Assembly (NCBI GenBank): GCA_965153455.1
Contig: OZ234495.1
Span: 19,526,875 to 19,590,874, forward strand
Source: Sphagnum compactum
Lineage: Eukaryota > Bryophyta > Sphagnopsida > Sphagnales
Direction of reading: 5' to 3'
DNA length: 64,000 nt
This document shows, piece after piece, positions 1 to 12,883 of this stretch. Each line of letters starts with the position of its first letter. Within the stretch, counting starts at the first letter, position 1. The position numbers and the translations under genes were made by a program. The notes beneath the pieces are model-generated. The model did no database searches, was not told the DNA's origin, and was given only the letters and a program-made list of their open reading frames with translations.

Positions 1-649
1 GAGCAGTGAAAATGTAAATAGCAGCAGTGGAGGTGCTCAGGAAGAAAAGAAAGACAGGGTGTGGTTGTTTTTCTTCTTCTTCTTCTTCTACATTAACAGT
101 CAAGGGGGAGGGGACCAAGCCCTGTCACCCGCTGCTTCACCGGCCTCTCCCTCCCCCACCCCCCAAAACCTCCGTCACAGACAGACTTACTGAATTTATA
201 TATAAGATTAGTAGTTGTGGTTGTTTAGGATGACACTTCCACCTAGACCATTTCATGTTGAACCCTTTTCATATTTGTCTTTTCATTTTATCACCTTTTC
301 AATTGTCACGTGTGGAAATTGAGTATTTTTGTCTACTCACTTGACACCAACACATATTTGAAATCAATTAGGTCACATCACATTGAATAATTTAGGTTGA
401 TCCTCTTCATATATTCTTTTGAAGATTAATATGATTTCATGAGTTTCATGGTTTAATTGATGCACAATATTTTTTTAATGTTTCAAATAGGTGAAGATTG
501 AATTTCACATTATAGGATTAGCTGAAGTGAAAGTGATTTCATGGAAAATCAAGATAATCATGTAATTTTGTTTTGATATTGTAAGATTCAAAAAATTAAT
601 GAAAATATATTAACATTCCAAACTTATGTCAATTTGATTGTCATCAATA
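1..649. other. AT-rich left flank without a gene
   Basis: I see no coding region here. A TTC run lies near positions 68-91. Bases 21-61 (beginning gcagcagtgg) closely resemble bases 33560-33598 on the same strand, so this looks like one edge of a dispersed repeat. The rest is AT-rich sequence of the kind that flanks the decayed retroelement to the right. Confidence 0.5.
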
Positions 650-699
650 ATGTGGAGCAATAGGGGGACTTTGTTAGTTCATTTGAACGCTATCAAACA

Positions 700-1150
700 A
701 GGTACTTCTTGCAACTATTGGACATTTGTCAAACAATTTTTTTGTCATGGGAACTAACATGTATTTATGAAGGTTGTTTGTTTGTTTTGTTTGTCATGTT
801 GAAATTTCTCAAACTATGGTGCTTCTTGCCACACTCTTGATACCATTGGAAAGCCTTCTATGAATAGGAGTGCATCAACTTGGTTTCATACTAGTTCAAC
901 CTACAATGAAAAAATTATTGCATATTGAACATTTTTTTCATTAAAATGTCATTTAAACGAAAACTAAAAATTATAAGGGAATTTGGGTGTGCTCTTGATA
1001 TTCTTGGAAAGCCCTCATTGAAAAGGATTTAATGAAGGCAATTTGGAACTTTTTAGACAAAAGGCGCAAAATATACTAAGTTTTGACTAGTTTTTGTCAT
1101 TGAAAATTCAATTAAATTACAAAAAATGGTTTTGGAAAGAATTGTTGGGT
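700..1150 (+). repeat. probable 5' LTR remnant of the Ty3/gypsy element
   Basis: This segment holds two diverged copies of a motif like 'ttgataccattggaaagcc' (about 838 and 993), followed by 'tttttgtcattgaaaattc' near 1092. The same order of motifs recurs at 7690-7870 on the + strand and at about 39640-40010 on the - strand. Position upstream of the pol remnant suits a 5' LTR. The ends are uncertain. Confidence 0.45.
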
Positions 1151-4100
1151 AACCAATTCACATTTGGGCCAATAGCACAAACCACACTACTTGAAATAAA
1201 ATCCCCTTTGTAAATTATTGGATTTTATAATGTTATGAAACCATATTTGTACTTCAAAATTTAAGGTTGGGACACAAGTTATTAATTTTGAAACTTAATC
1301 CATTAATGCTAGAAGATTCTTGTTAAAACTAATAAAAATTTGTAAATTTTAATTATAGGAATTAATTGTTATTAACAATTGTTGATTCAAATGGGCGGTA
1401 ACTACTCAACAATCACGCTAGAAGATTCCAAACAACAATTTTTCTTATAAAGAAATCTTTTAATGTGCATTGTCTTATTTGTGTATAATTCATATTACAT
1501 CTTTTTATTTGAGGGATTTTTTTTAATGTTGATAGTACATTTTTTAAAATAGTAATTGCATCCATTTTCCCCCATGTATCTTTGTAGACATTTGCAAAAT
1601 TGTGAAGTAATCTAAGTTGACAAAACTTTTTTCTAGCTAACAATTTTTAAAATTTTGAACACTTCACAATTTTTCATTGAAAGATTGGTATATCTTTTAA
1701 CATCAATTTAGAAAGATGTTAGAACAATGTTCATTCTTGAATTGATTAGATCAATTTTTCATGCATCAAATTGAAATAATTTCTTGTGAACCTTTCTACC
1801 ACCATACTTATTGATATCCTTAGTTGATCGAATGAAAACTTTGTTGTGTCATTTTATATTTTTAATTTCATTAGTTATCATTGTTATTGCATATAGTTTT
1901 TTAAGTTCTCTTCAAACGTATTTACTTCAAATCCATGTAACAATTGGTACAAAGTTTTGGCTTCAACTTTGAACTAATTTGTAACGAACAAATGAAGACC
2001 TAGTTGTATTTTATGGGATCTTTTTCCAATCAAATTCTCAAGTTCATCTTGCAAATTCAACTTATGAACCATTGTGACACCAAATGGTGTTTAGGTTTTT
2101 GTTTCAAATTTTTGAAAACTATTATTATCTAGTCTTAAACCAATCTGTTTTTATTTTGTGTGTGGGTTTGAACCACAACAATGAAGAAATGATCAAAATG
2201 TTTTGCATGGCAACAAGATTGACAAATTGCACTTTGGTGCCATGCATGTTATTTCCTAGAGAGATTTTGAGGAATCCCAAAGCTATTGGAGGAAGTGGGA
2301 TGTTATTTATGATAATAAGCAAATAAGGATGGGAGTGTATGAAAGTAGTTGCTAATTGATAGTTGTTATTGGAAAGAGGTGGAATATCCTTAGTGCCAAG
2401 TTAGTCACAAGATAGCCATTTAATTGGTATGTAAGTTAAGATAACTTCTTGTGTTTTGGTTGGAAAAGAACTACAAAGAAAGAAAATGGGGTTGGGTAAC
2501 ATAAATAAATGAACTAGAAAGGTAGGAGGATCCATGTCATGATTTAGAAAATTTGTGAACTCTATTAAAGATACGTAGTTTAATGGTATTTTCAACATTA
2601 ATTGATTGGAATGAATTAGAGATTTGAAGTTAATATGTAATGCATAATATCAATGAGATGTTGAACATAATTAGGCTTTTTCCTCATTTTGTTATCTCAC
2701 AATTTGGTTAAACACACACTTTGTCAATCAAAGTTATCTTGTGTTATCCAATGGTGAAATGTGCATATGGTCATGTATTTTATGATCTAGATATGGAGTA
2801 TTTGCATGAGATTGGAGCTTGTGTGCATTTGGACATGGAAATTGCATGAGATTAGAGTTTAAGTGTACTTGCCAAAGGTTGAACCTTTTGTAAGTTAATT
2901 CCTTTTCAAGGTCTTGACCACATTTGGCATTGACAAATACATGATTGAATGTGGATCAATTTTGAGGTAGGAGTCAAATTCTATATTTATCATGAGTGAA
3001 AAGTCAATATACACAAAGAACATCAATGGAAATTGCCACAAGAAGGAATGTGAAGCTTGTGAATTTTCTTCATATAAGGTTTGTATAGTTATTTGTTCAA
3101 TGACCTTACAAGTCACCACAAATGAGGTTTAAGGACTTTCTAAAGGATTGGGTAAAATCTTGTTAAGTATTATATTTTGGAACCATAATTACTAGTAAAA
3201 TTTTTGATATGATTTGGGGTAGATAACTTTAAGGATTCAATTCCCTTCATTGTAATGTTTGCGTTTAAATTTGATTTTCATTAGTCATATAGACTCATAG
3301 AACTTTTCTTCAAAAATTAGTCCACCTTGAACTCTAAATAAAACCTAGATGCATTAACCTTCACATTATTTTAATTGTTGGACAACAAATTATATTGATG
3401 CAATAGCTGAAATCATTAATTTTCACATCATCATCTATGCAATAACCAATATGCAACAATATGAGGTGTTTGATCAATTCAAAGAACACAACCTTAAGTT
3501 TCATTTTGAAAAATGTTGATTTTTCCAAGTTCAAGTGAAATATTTGGGTCACATGATTTATATAGGCGGATTTGGGGTTCAAAAAGTCAAAGTTGAAACC
3601 ATTTCACATGTTCTTAAGCCATAGGATGTTAGTTGATTGGGAGCCTCCTTTGGCTTGTGTCCTTATTACTGCAAGTTTGTTAAATAATTTAATAACATTG
3701 TTAAACATTTAACTAGTTGATGAAAATTGATTAGGAGTATATTGGGGGTGATGCACAAGACTGGATTTTTCATGAGTTGAAAGTGAGGCTCATTTTTGTT
3801 CTCATTTTAAAATCCATTCAACGATGACCATTTTATTTACATATTGATTGGAGTACCTTAAGGTTGAAAACAATATTCACCCAACTTGATGATGATGGTT
3901 GAAAGTTTGTAATGGCATATTTTAGTTGATCCAACAATAACACAAGGGCAAAATATAGCTTGTATGAAGGGGAATGTTTTGTCATTGTTTAGTTTATTTC
4001 ATCATTTGGTTTTATCTTTATGGTAGCCCATTCAATTTAATTATCAATCACCAACCATTCAAGTTTTTGATGGAATCAAACCAACTCACAAGAAAGTTGA

Positions 4101-5241
4101 TTAAATGGGCCCCTATCCTACATGAGTATTTTAATATTGTCCATAAGGCTAGTAGGGTTAATTAGGATGTCAACACTAAGTCGAACCCCAAGTGCTAGCA
4201 GGAAGGATACCACAAAGGTTTGTTGGCATGGGGATGCAAATTTGACAATGGTACCAAAATGGTACCCCTCAATCTATCTACATACCTTATTGGGGTGTTC
4301 TAAGGATGTACCTTAAAGTAACATCGGTAAGGGGGATTCCCATGATTTGGAGATTAAACAAGAAGGTGATGGTGCCATGGAAATGCACATATCATTGCAT
4401 ATTTGCAAGCAATGAAACACTCCTAGTTGGGTTGAAATCTAAGGAACATGATTTGGTTATGCACAATGTTAAATAGTTCACAAAGGAAAGAAATTTCATC
4501 TTATGGGTGTGGTTGGATGGACAAAAAACAGTTGTGCTTCACCTAAAACAAAATGAAAGCTTTGTGCAAATGTTCATGAAAAGTTGAGCCATTTTGGGGT
4601 CCAACAAACCTATAATTTGTTCCACACAATACCAGTGACGAGGGATAGAACTATAAGTTCAATAATGTGTGGTGTGTGATTGAATTTAAACTTCATTCAA
4701 CACACCCACACCTCATCTACAACCATTGCCCATCAAGTGGTTAAAGTATTGCTGGGATTTGAATTTTGTTGGTTCATTGAGTTTGATAATATGACATAAT
4801 TGGTATGTTTTGGTTATGATTGAACATTTCTCCATGTGGTTAGAGCTAGTGCCATTTTGGTTCACTAAGTTGATAGTTTGACATGACCAGTATTTTTTGT
4901 TATAATTTAACATTTCCCCAAGTGGTTGGAGTTGGTGCCATTGATAGATCATAACAATAAAGGATAACATATGCATTTATGGATAGGTGTTCATTAGGTT
5001 TAATGTTGGATAGTTGAAATATTCATTAAACAAGGTACGAAATTCCATGAAGAATTCCAAGAATTATGTGAGAAAACATTAATAGATTATTGCATTACTT
5101 CACAAAATTATCTTGAAGGATATGGGGTTAGCCGATCGAATGGGCAAATAATGAGATGGGGATTCACAGAAGCATGGGTTCCAAAAGGGCCATATTAAAG
5201 ATTGGGATCTACAACTACCACATTTTGCTATGGGGTATAGG

Positions 5242-6612
5242 AAACAAGCTGTTGTATGAGCCTAAAGCCTAAGCTTAAAGCTTAAAGTTGGAACTTGGGA
5301 TGGTAAAATGTCTTTTCCCCTATACACATGCAAGTAAAACCCCAAGAATTTAACCACAAAATGAATGTTATACAAGTAAACTTAGAAGCAAACATGGGAT
5401 GAATGTAAGCATTCATTCCCATTATGGGTGAATGATTTTTTTCATTCATCTAATGTATGGATGATTTTTTTTTGAATTTACATGTTTTTAATATATAAGA
5501 TTTCCATCAAAATTACGGATGAATTTTTTATTTTATCATTAAATTCTTATCAATGAATTTTTTCCCCCTTAATTTTAATTAACTAAAGCTTCATGGAGCA
5601 CAATTTAATTCTATATGATATGATAATATAATGTAAATTCCATTATAAATGTATTTGATGGCTATGGTTTAAAGTGCCATTATTTTCAATATGTTTTAAC
5701 TATATTACTATTATCATGCTAACATCCAACCCATGGTCATTGTTTGAAAAAATGAATAATAAAATTTATTATTATATTTTTTTCAAAAAAACTAACTCAA
5801 TGTCATTGATGATAATGAATTTTTGTCCTTTTCCTAAGGTGCCACAACTTCCATCAAAACTATTTATATGCGTTGTGGACAACAATGGGGGATTTGTTTT
5901 CACTCTTTTTTGAATGTGCCATAATTTTCTTCAAATCTAACTAGTGTTGTTGGCAACGATGGGTTTTGAATGTTTAAAATATTTTAAAACTACCTATTAT
6001 CATTGATGACAATGAGTTTTTGAAATAAATTAAAATTCAGTGTTAAACACTTGAATTAGCTTCCTTCAAACAACATATTATCATAGATGATAATGGGGTT
6101 ATTTTTAATAATTATTTATTTCCAAGGTGCCTTAATTTCTCACAAAATACATATATACAATGTTGTTGACAACAATGGGGGGGGGGGTTGGGGGCGGGGG
6201 GTAGGTTAACCCTCATCCCATAACAACACTTTTTCAATTGCTTAACATTGTTGATGAAAATGATTTTTTAAATATTATTTTGGTCTCGTCATCATATTTT
6301 CCCCTGTAGTCACATTATCCATCATTATTAAATGATATTCAAGTTTGGAATATTAATACTTGGACAACAAATGAAGATGGATATTAATAAATTTTAATTT
6401 ATTTATCTTTCAATCATGGATGAATTTCATCCAATGATTGATTGATTTAATTCAATTCATAAATGAAATTAATCTATGAAAAAATGACATTCATCCATAT
6501 GAAATCATTCATCTATGGACACATTCATCCATGTAGGTGAATTAAAATCGTATTAAGCTTTAAGCTACAAGTTCCAAGCTTAAGCTCTATGCTCATGCAC
6601 AAACCATCCTTT
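5242..6612. mobile_element. nested non-autonomous TIR element with 10-bp target duplication
   Basis: The integrase remnant stops at 5241 and resumes at 6613. The bases ggggtatagg occur on both sides (5232-5241 and 6613-6622), which is a 10-bp (or 9-bp) target-site duplication. The two ends are imperfect inverted repeats: the left begins aaacaagctgttgtatgagc, and the complement of the right end reads aaaggatggtttgtgcatga. Both continue into aagctta-rich sequence, and the inverted similarity extends to GGATGAATG-type motifs further in. There is no transposase frame. The interior is AT-rich, with several degenerate repeats around 5870-6260 and a G-run at 6177-6201. TSD length and long TIRs suggest a Mutator-like (MULE) derivative. 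The superfamily is inference. Confidence 0.75.
6177..6201 (+). repeat. poly-G tract in the nested element
   Basis: Runs of 11, 5 and 6 consecutive G are separated by TT and C. This is conspicuous in surroundings that are mostly A and T. It could fold as a G-quadruplex or simply be a slipped G-run. It lies within one of the internal repeats of the nested element, after 'gttgttgacaacaat'. Confidence 0.8.
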
Positions 6613-7639
6613 GGGGTATAGGTCTAATCGACAAATTTTTCTTGCATACTTTTCACCATATTTTTTATTATTTGGCCATCAGCGTTAGTTACTAGCTTCA
6701 ATCCGACGAGATGAGATGATGGTCATCAGTTTGGATGATCCAAATGTGGCTTCAAACATGTGAACAACAAGCAACCTTTGTCCAACATGTAATCCTAATG
6801 GTTGTGAAAAATTTGGTGATCACCCAACACCGAAAAACAGGTCAATATGCCAATATTCAAAGAGGTGGTTATTGACCTTGAGTTCATAAATTTAGTTGAA
6901 GAATTATCTTTATTTATAGTAAATAACACCAACTATGTTGGATGTGATTATGAAATGTGTCATTTTGTGCATGTAAAAGGTGTTACATTTTGGCATGTTA
7001 TTGTTGTCGACCTCATAAACCAACACGTATGTTGTGACAGTGATGTGACAATCAACATGAAAATGACATGTCACATCATGTTTAACAATCATGGTTGCAA
7101 CTCATATAATTCATCAATATCAAGGTTTGGTTATTGATTATTGTGAACTCACTTATATAACATTTTTCCATATAAGAAAAAGAAATAAATATTCACACGA
7201 TTGACACAAATGATGCAAATTTAAAAAAAACTACCAAATGGCATTTTTCTGTCTCATCTTTGGAAATATTTAGAAAAACCCACCTCATAATTCAATCTTT
7301 GAACATGACCTCTATTGCTTCATTATTAAAAAAAATTTAAAAATCACAATTTCCAACATCTTAAATATGTAAATGCATTTAAAAACTATAGCCAAGAAAT
7401 AATATATTTGTTTCAAATTATGAGAATGAACAAAATGAAATTGAATTTCATCAAAGTATCCAATATGTGATTCACAACTTGATCATGTATGGTCAAATAC
7501 CTCATATAAACAATGCACATTATGAACAACTGAGGATTTTTGAATACATCATAACTAAATTCATTTTATCAAACTACATGCATGACCATATCATGCAATG
7601 TCAACATATGTTTTTTTTAGTTCATTGTCAAACAAAAGA

Positions 7640-7990
7640 CAAAGCCATTATGTGATAGACAACTTGTTTTGTTTGTGACGACGCCTTATCCTCCTGAATC
7701 ATGGAGCCTTATCACACTTTTGGCATCATTGGAAAGTCCTCAACAAGGCAATATGCAAGTTCATCATCTCACAATTTTGGGATCTTTGGAGCAAAACTTA
7801 TCAAATTTAGATTGACTTTTGTCATTGAAAATTGATTAAAAATTACAATAATTTAACTTTTTCACGATTGGGTTTTAGGGGAAGTTATGTCTCCTTGACA
7901 TGGCTTCATTTCTGGAGTGTTGTATCCCTTAGAATCTTGATGACCAACAACACTTATAGGTTGTATTACAAATCATTCACAAACATGTTG
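7640..7990 (+). repeat. probable 3' LTR remnant of the Ty3/gypsy element
   Basis: Contains 'ggcatcattggaaagtcctc' near 7722 and 'gacttttgtcattgaaaatt' near 7823. These match in order and orientation the motifs of the proposed 5' LTR. It starts about 500 bases after the last recognisable pol-derived sequence, a reasonable spacing for a 3' LTR. Ends are uncertain. Confidence 0.45.
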
Positions 7991-8328
7991 GGGTTCACAA
8001 ATTTGTAAAAGACTTCTAATCCAACATAAGTGTGGTTGCATTCTGTAAATTTCAGAGCCAATAGGACCAAATTTTAGACTGGAGAATGGCAGGGAGACTT
8101 CTTGTACATAGGATTTTAGTGGATATGGGTCATGTCTTTGCTGGACAAGGAGTCAATGAGCTATTGGAGCCAATATCTTTCAGCAACTACCCATCATGTT
8201 CATCATCTTACTAGCACAAAATTTGTAGCTTTCTTTTAATGAACTTAAGGGCCTGTTGAGCATACGTTCAAATTTCCTTCAAAAGTTGGGGAGGGAGAAC
8301 TTGCTTTGCAGTGTGTAGAAATCCTGAA

Positions 8329-8540
8329 GAGGATTGGAAAAAAAGGGCCCAAAACCCTAAATCCTAAATCCGATAATGCTGGGTTCATCATAGTATCCAT
8401 GAGCTTGGTACAATCTCTCATGCGTGCACCATGTGGAATGCCAAAGAGGATTGGAAAAAAACCCAAAACCCAAAACCCTAATTGCAATGATGCTGGGTTC
8501 ATCATAGTATCAATTAGCTCAGTTCAATGACTCATCATTT
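8329..8540. repeat. two-copy tandem duplication of about 116 bp with CCCTAA-like core
   Basis: Two copies begin at 8329 and 8445. Each has 'agaggattggaaaaaa', then a 'cccaaaaccctaa' telomere-like word, then 'atgctgggttcatcatagta'. The array abuts the stop codon of the reticulon gene (8561) and probably lies in its 3' untranslated region. The rest of 8001-8560 shows nothing else recognisable. Confidence 0.75.
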
Positions 8541-8560
8541 GCAATTGTTGTGCACAAAAA

Positions 8561-11500
8561 TCATGCTTTGTAGATGTGACTATTCACCTCCCTTCCTGCA
8601 GTGGACAAAGTGCAGGTGAGAGAATTTCAAACAAACAAACCAAGAACCAAAGTTCACGTAACAACAAGGCACAATAACAAGGATCCAAAGCAGTCAACAT
8701 ACCTGGAAACTTTTGAACTTTTTCCATCTTGACTAAGGCAGCAGGGTCTTCCTGTTGTCTGGCATCTTCAACTGACTGTAAAAGCAAGCAGCGAGGATTC
8801 TAGTTTTTAAGTGCATCATCCTCATTCGAAAGTTTTGCTATAGGGCATTGACTAGTAAGTTTCTGCAGTTTTGAGCTACAAAAATTGTATAAGCTTCTTC
8901 CCTATGGTTGGCACTGCTGGAATTTTTGACAAGGAAAATATTCAAGTCCTTACCTCTGGTTTTGCCTTGATTGTTTGTTGGAGAATCTCTTGGTGATTAG
9001 AAAGATCAATGGCACCCATGCTGCAACTGACATCTGAAACAGCCTCTTCAAACATAAGAGGGTGTGACTGCTGATACAGCCTGAGCCACACAAGCATCAT
9101 AAAACCTGCACCCAACAAACATCACATTATTAGCATGAAAAAAACAGACACTGAAAAATTGTAGCATCACAAAACCTGGCACCCAACAAACATCCCATCC
9201 TTACTATGAAAAACACACACCCAAAACTCGAGAGTGAAGTTATAAATCTAAGACAATTTAGATGATCAGCAGGGATTTTGCTGAGAGATCTCAAGATCCA
9301 CATGTAACCAAATATGTGCTTGTAACCCAAGACCATGTTCTCAAGAATTTTACATAGGAAATGTCCTATATCAATGTGATGCTGAAACGATCAAATTTCT
9401 CATCAACAAGCCAAAAGGCGCACGAGAGTGAGTATGTGTATGTACCACCCCACAAGCGAGTGGAGAAAGATGACATATTCCATGCCAAGAGAAAGGCAAC
9501 AACTAGAACTGCCTTCTTGTGAGAATAGGTACTCCACGCCATCCATGCTCGCACCGCAATAGACTGACCTGTACTAGGCATTTACAACAGAAATGTCAAT
9601 GTGATTAAGTACAGATGTTTCTAGACCCCTGAGTAATTTGGCGTGTTTTTGCATAAGAAAGCAAATGAACAGAAAGGGTTAGTTCAAAAGTTGCAGCTCC
9701 TAGTGCAGGGTCCTCACCATGAGCTTGAAGCTGATTTGAATAGCAATTACAGCATTTTGGAACAGTGAAGACTCCAAAATAACCTGCAAAAATACGTCCC
9801 AAAGAATGTTGATTTAGGGTTTAGGGTTAAGACCCAGGAATGAAAATGAAAATTTATTTATGAAAATGAAAGAGATATATAGAAAGGAGGAAATATTTCA
9901 AACACACAAAGGTGAACAAAACTCCAAAGTGACATCCTTGAGCCTGCTCTTGCCAACAACCAGAGTACTGCTGCCACCTAACACAAACCCACAAGCTCTA
10001 GGTTCATCACTTCCATATTCTGCATTTTGCAAGTTTGCTTTTGACAATTGGGACTGTAACAATTCCCTAGTGCAAGCAAGAGGACATGCAGAATTTTCCT
10101 TCCCACAACAAACAAACAAACGAGAACTTGAGAGTTGCTAAGTGAAGGTGCACAAACCAAGATAACTCTTTTGAAGTATTGATATTGGAAAATTGCGAAG
10201 TTGGGTAGTAGGCAAATTTTCACCTTGAGGGTGGTAGCTGGGTCACCAGAAAAGACCTGCCTTGTCTTCGTCAATACCAAATTAATTGCTGGTAAGAAAA
10301 TGCGGATCCATCGAACAATGTCAGCCTCTGTGGTGCAGCAACCCGTGCCAACATTATCCTCACTCAACTGCGCAGCTGATCTGCACCCCCCGAGTTCTTC
10401 ATCCATGAAATAACATGGAGAGAAAATTCCATACACAAACAAACAGTATGCAATTTTTGAACGAAAATGGCAAAGACTAAAATGTTTACTGATAAAATGT
10501 TTACTGAAGACTACACAAACAATCTTTGCAATCTTGCAAAAAGCTGTAACTGAATACTAAGGTTCAAGAGTCCCACAAACATCAAGGTTTTCCCAAGTTG
10601 TGTTTGACATAAAACCCCGGCCAGAGTGTTGAGCTGAAGGAAGGGAGATTTAGTACCCAGGTATGAACATGCGGTAGATGAAGACAGCAGCCAAATAAAA
10701 CAGAGCAAAGTTTGCTCCAATTCCAATTAACCTGCACCCATTTTACAAGTGTGTTAAACACAGAATATCAAATGACCAACAAACATCAGTGAGTCCAGAA
10801 ACCTTGTACACATACACACAACATACACACACTGATGAACTGTTGGTCACTTACAGACATGCATTATTTACACAGAGAAACCGAGCTCACCCACACCGAA
10901 TCCTCGGCATAAAAGAGGTTGACAGAATGATAAAGCTCCCGGCTCCAAACCAGAGTGCTGAACGAGGAATATCTCGCCACATTATCAAATCAACTGCAAC
11001 CCAATTGTATGAGCTGAATAAACTGAAGGTTTCCACTAAAGAAAAAAAAACCATTGAAAAAGCATTTCATTTTTATGCACCCTGTCTCATTCATTCCCTT
11101 TCAGATTTTCCTGTAATTGGGTAGAAACTGGTACAAATTGGGTATTTAGAGCAAAAGGAATTGGGTTGAGAAAAATATTGCATATGTAAAAATTGCATAC
11201 CTAAAGCTTGCAGCCAGCCAACATTCATTGTCGAAAAACCCTCTTCTGTGACATCAATGAAATATGCAAAATGCCATCTTCAGCAATTCTTCAGCAAAAA
11301 TTGGGTTGCAATAATTCTTCAGCAAAAAATTCCTCCCACAATAATCCTTCAGCAAAAAAATTCTCCTGCAATAATTCTTCAGCAATTCTTCAGCCAATGC
11401 AAGCTGCAAGTCAGTGCATTCTGTGTATTGAAGAGAATCACAAACCTGTTGTGGGCATTGTGGCAGAGGACCAGTTCAATGGAATTTGCTCCAAGCTTGA

Positions 11501-12883
11501 AGGAGCAGCAGCAACCGGCATCTCAGGTAGCAGCTCACATTCAGGAGAATGGCTTACAGGCAGCAGCATGGGTGGTGGTGGTGTAGTAGTGAGCAGCTCT
11601 TGAGGTGAAGGATGATCATGAACAACAGGTAGGTGCTTGTGCTGCTGCCGAGGAGCAGCTGCCCGACTTCGTCTCTGTGTTGCAGCAATCTCTTCCTCCT
11701 CATAAGCTCCTCCATCATCACTCTGCTGCAGCTCCTCCCATTCTCCTCTCGAAAATCGACCATTTGTAGCTTGTCTGCTTGTGTTGTTGTGCTCACTTGC
11801 TGGTGCTACTGCTCCTGTGCTGCTCTCTGTGTGAATCAGTTGAATTTCTGTGTTATCAGCCTTGAGCTTTCTCGGGCTTTTTTGTTGTTGTTGGTGTTTT
11901 CGAGCATGTCTTTCAGCTCGACTCAGTCTTTCATCTGCAAGAGAATCTGGAGCTTCTCTCTGGGAGTAGGAGAAGGAGGATGAAGAAGTTCTGGGGCTTT
12001 TCAGAGAAGCTCGCAGCAGATTCGTATCTTCCATGGCATCTGTGGATTCACCCAGTCCTCGAGCAGAAGCCGCCGACCTTCTTGCTGCATTGCTTCTGCG
12101 AATTTCCTTCACGACCTCATGTAATGCTCTCAACTCTTCTTGTGTGTCTTTGGCATTAGCATTCCTGCTGCTGCTACTGCTGCTGCTGGAACGACTCCGG
12201 GTGGTTGTTGTTGCTGCTTTCTCTGGCTGTGGATCCATGGATGCTGCACTTGCACTGCTTCGGAAGCGCGGAGTTGATTGTAGACTTCGCATTCCATACA
12301 GATATCCCTCCACATCTGCCATGTCCATCCCATTTGCGCTCCTTACCACGATGTTGTTTGCACCCAGCTGCAAGTCCTTGTCCTCCTGTTGTAGTCCAGT
12401 ATAACTCCCCACTGCTGCTGCTGCTGTTGCTGTGTCTCTGGAGCTGCTTCTGCCTTTCATCCGCGATGAGGATCTGGAAGATGTCCGCTCTTCTTTGATG
12501 GGTGCAGCAGCAGCAGCTCCATACCCATCAAAGGTGTCCAAATCCGCAATGTCCACACCATTGCGAGCTCCTCCTCCTCCTCCTCCCCTACTCTTGGTCC
12601 GTCCTTCTCTGTCTCTTGCGTACTGATGACGATGAGGAGCGTCGTCGTCGTCCAAGTCCGCTGGAAAATCTTCCCCCCCATTCCTAGTTTTGAGTCGCGA
12701 CGAAGGACGCGATGCAAAGCGCTCTACTGCGGCGGAGCCATGTTCCACGGGAATCTTGACGCTCTGGGATCTGGAGAAAGGCATGGTGGAGCTGCTGTAC
12801 ACAAGAGGATTGGACTCCTCCACTGAGTTCGGAACTCTGCCGCGTGCTTTGTCAACAACAGAAGGGACTTGATGGTGCAGCAT
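8561..12883 (-). CDS. reticulon-like protein (RTNLB group) with long Ser/Arg-rich N-terminus
   Basis: Ten exons on the complement: 12883-11446, 10993-10891, 10731-10657, 10380-10224, 9977-9908, 9783-9718, 9568-9449, 9105-8954, 8775-8703, 8595-8561. All introns are GT-AG and the phases close to 762 residues. Residues 1-479, from one large exon, are low-complexity and rich in Ser, Arg, Gln and Ala. The reticulon homology domain spans roughly 480-692. It opens with VDLIMWRDIPRSALWFG and includes WIRIFLPAIN...FSGDPATTLKV, YFGVFTVPKC and the last hydrophobic pair after HKKAVLVVAF. Plant reticulons sit in the tubular endoplasmic reticulum and bend its membrane through paired hydrophobic hairpins. 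The long N-terminal half and the 'FSGDP.TTLKV' segment suggest the subgroup of RTNLB17/18/21 rather than the short RTNLBs; this is from memory. The start is the first ATG after an in-frame stop. The 3'-end exons are short, and the last two are the least certain. Confidence 0.85.

Larger units (their letters stand above)
3370..7135 (+). pseudogene. Ty3/gypsy pol remnant (RT, RNase H, integrase), interrupted
   Basis: Read across frames, 3480-3610 gives reverse transcriptase-like sequence around 'VKYLGHMIY' and 'VQKVKVE'. 3860-4165 gives RNase H-like sequence including 'QLDDDG', 'YEGEC', 'HQPFKFLMESNQLT' and 'HKASRVN'. 4690-4960 gives integrase-like sequence with 'YVLVMIEHFS.WLELVP'. 5040-5241 continues integrase with 'QKGHIKDWDLQLPHFAMGYR'-like words. 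The reading resumes at 6613-7040 with 'FSPYFLLFG'-, 'SIRRDEM'- and 'NLDDPNV'-like words after the nested insertion. Stops and frameshifts occur throughout, so no functional product is possible. The assignment rests on the conserved order and spacing of several pol motifs. Similarity to functional plant gypsy elements is from general knowledge of the family. Confidence 0.8.
650..8000 (+). mobile_element. decayed Ty3/gypsy LTR retrotransposon (approximate limits)
   Basis: The core is a recognisable but heavily mutated pol region at about 3370-7135, in the order reverse transcriptase, RNase H, integrase, which is the Ty3/gypsy order. The segments at about 700-1150 and 7640-7990 resemble each other in the same orientation. 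Both carry a block like 'cattggaaag..cctca' followed by 'tttgtcattgaaaatt' and an A-rich tail, as expected for old, diverged LTRs. The outer limits are estimates because the LTR ends are not sharp. No gag was recognised between 1150 and 3370. Many stops and frameshifts mean it is long dead. A second element sits inside it at 5242-6612. Confidence 0.65.

Noticed and set aside
11208-12687. Several Ser/Leu/Val-rich frames on the + strand
   Set aside because: They are antisense to the low-complexity first exon of the reticulon gene.
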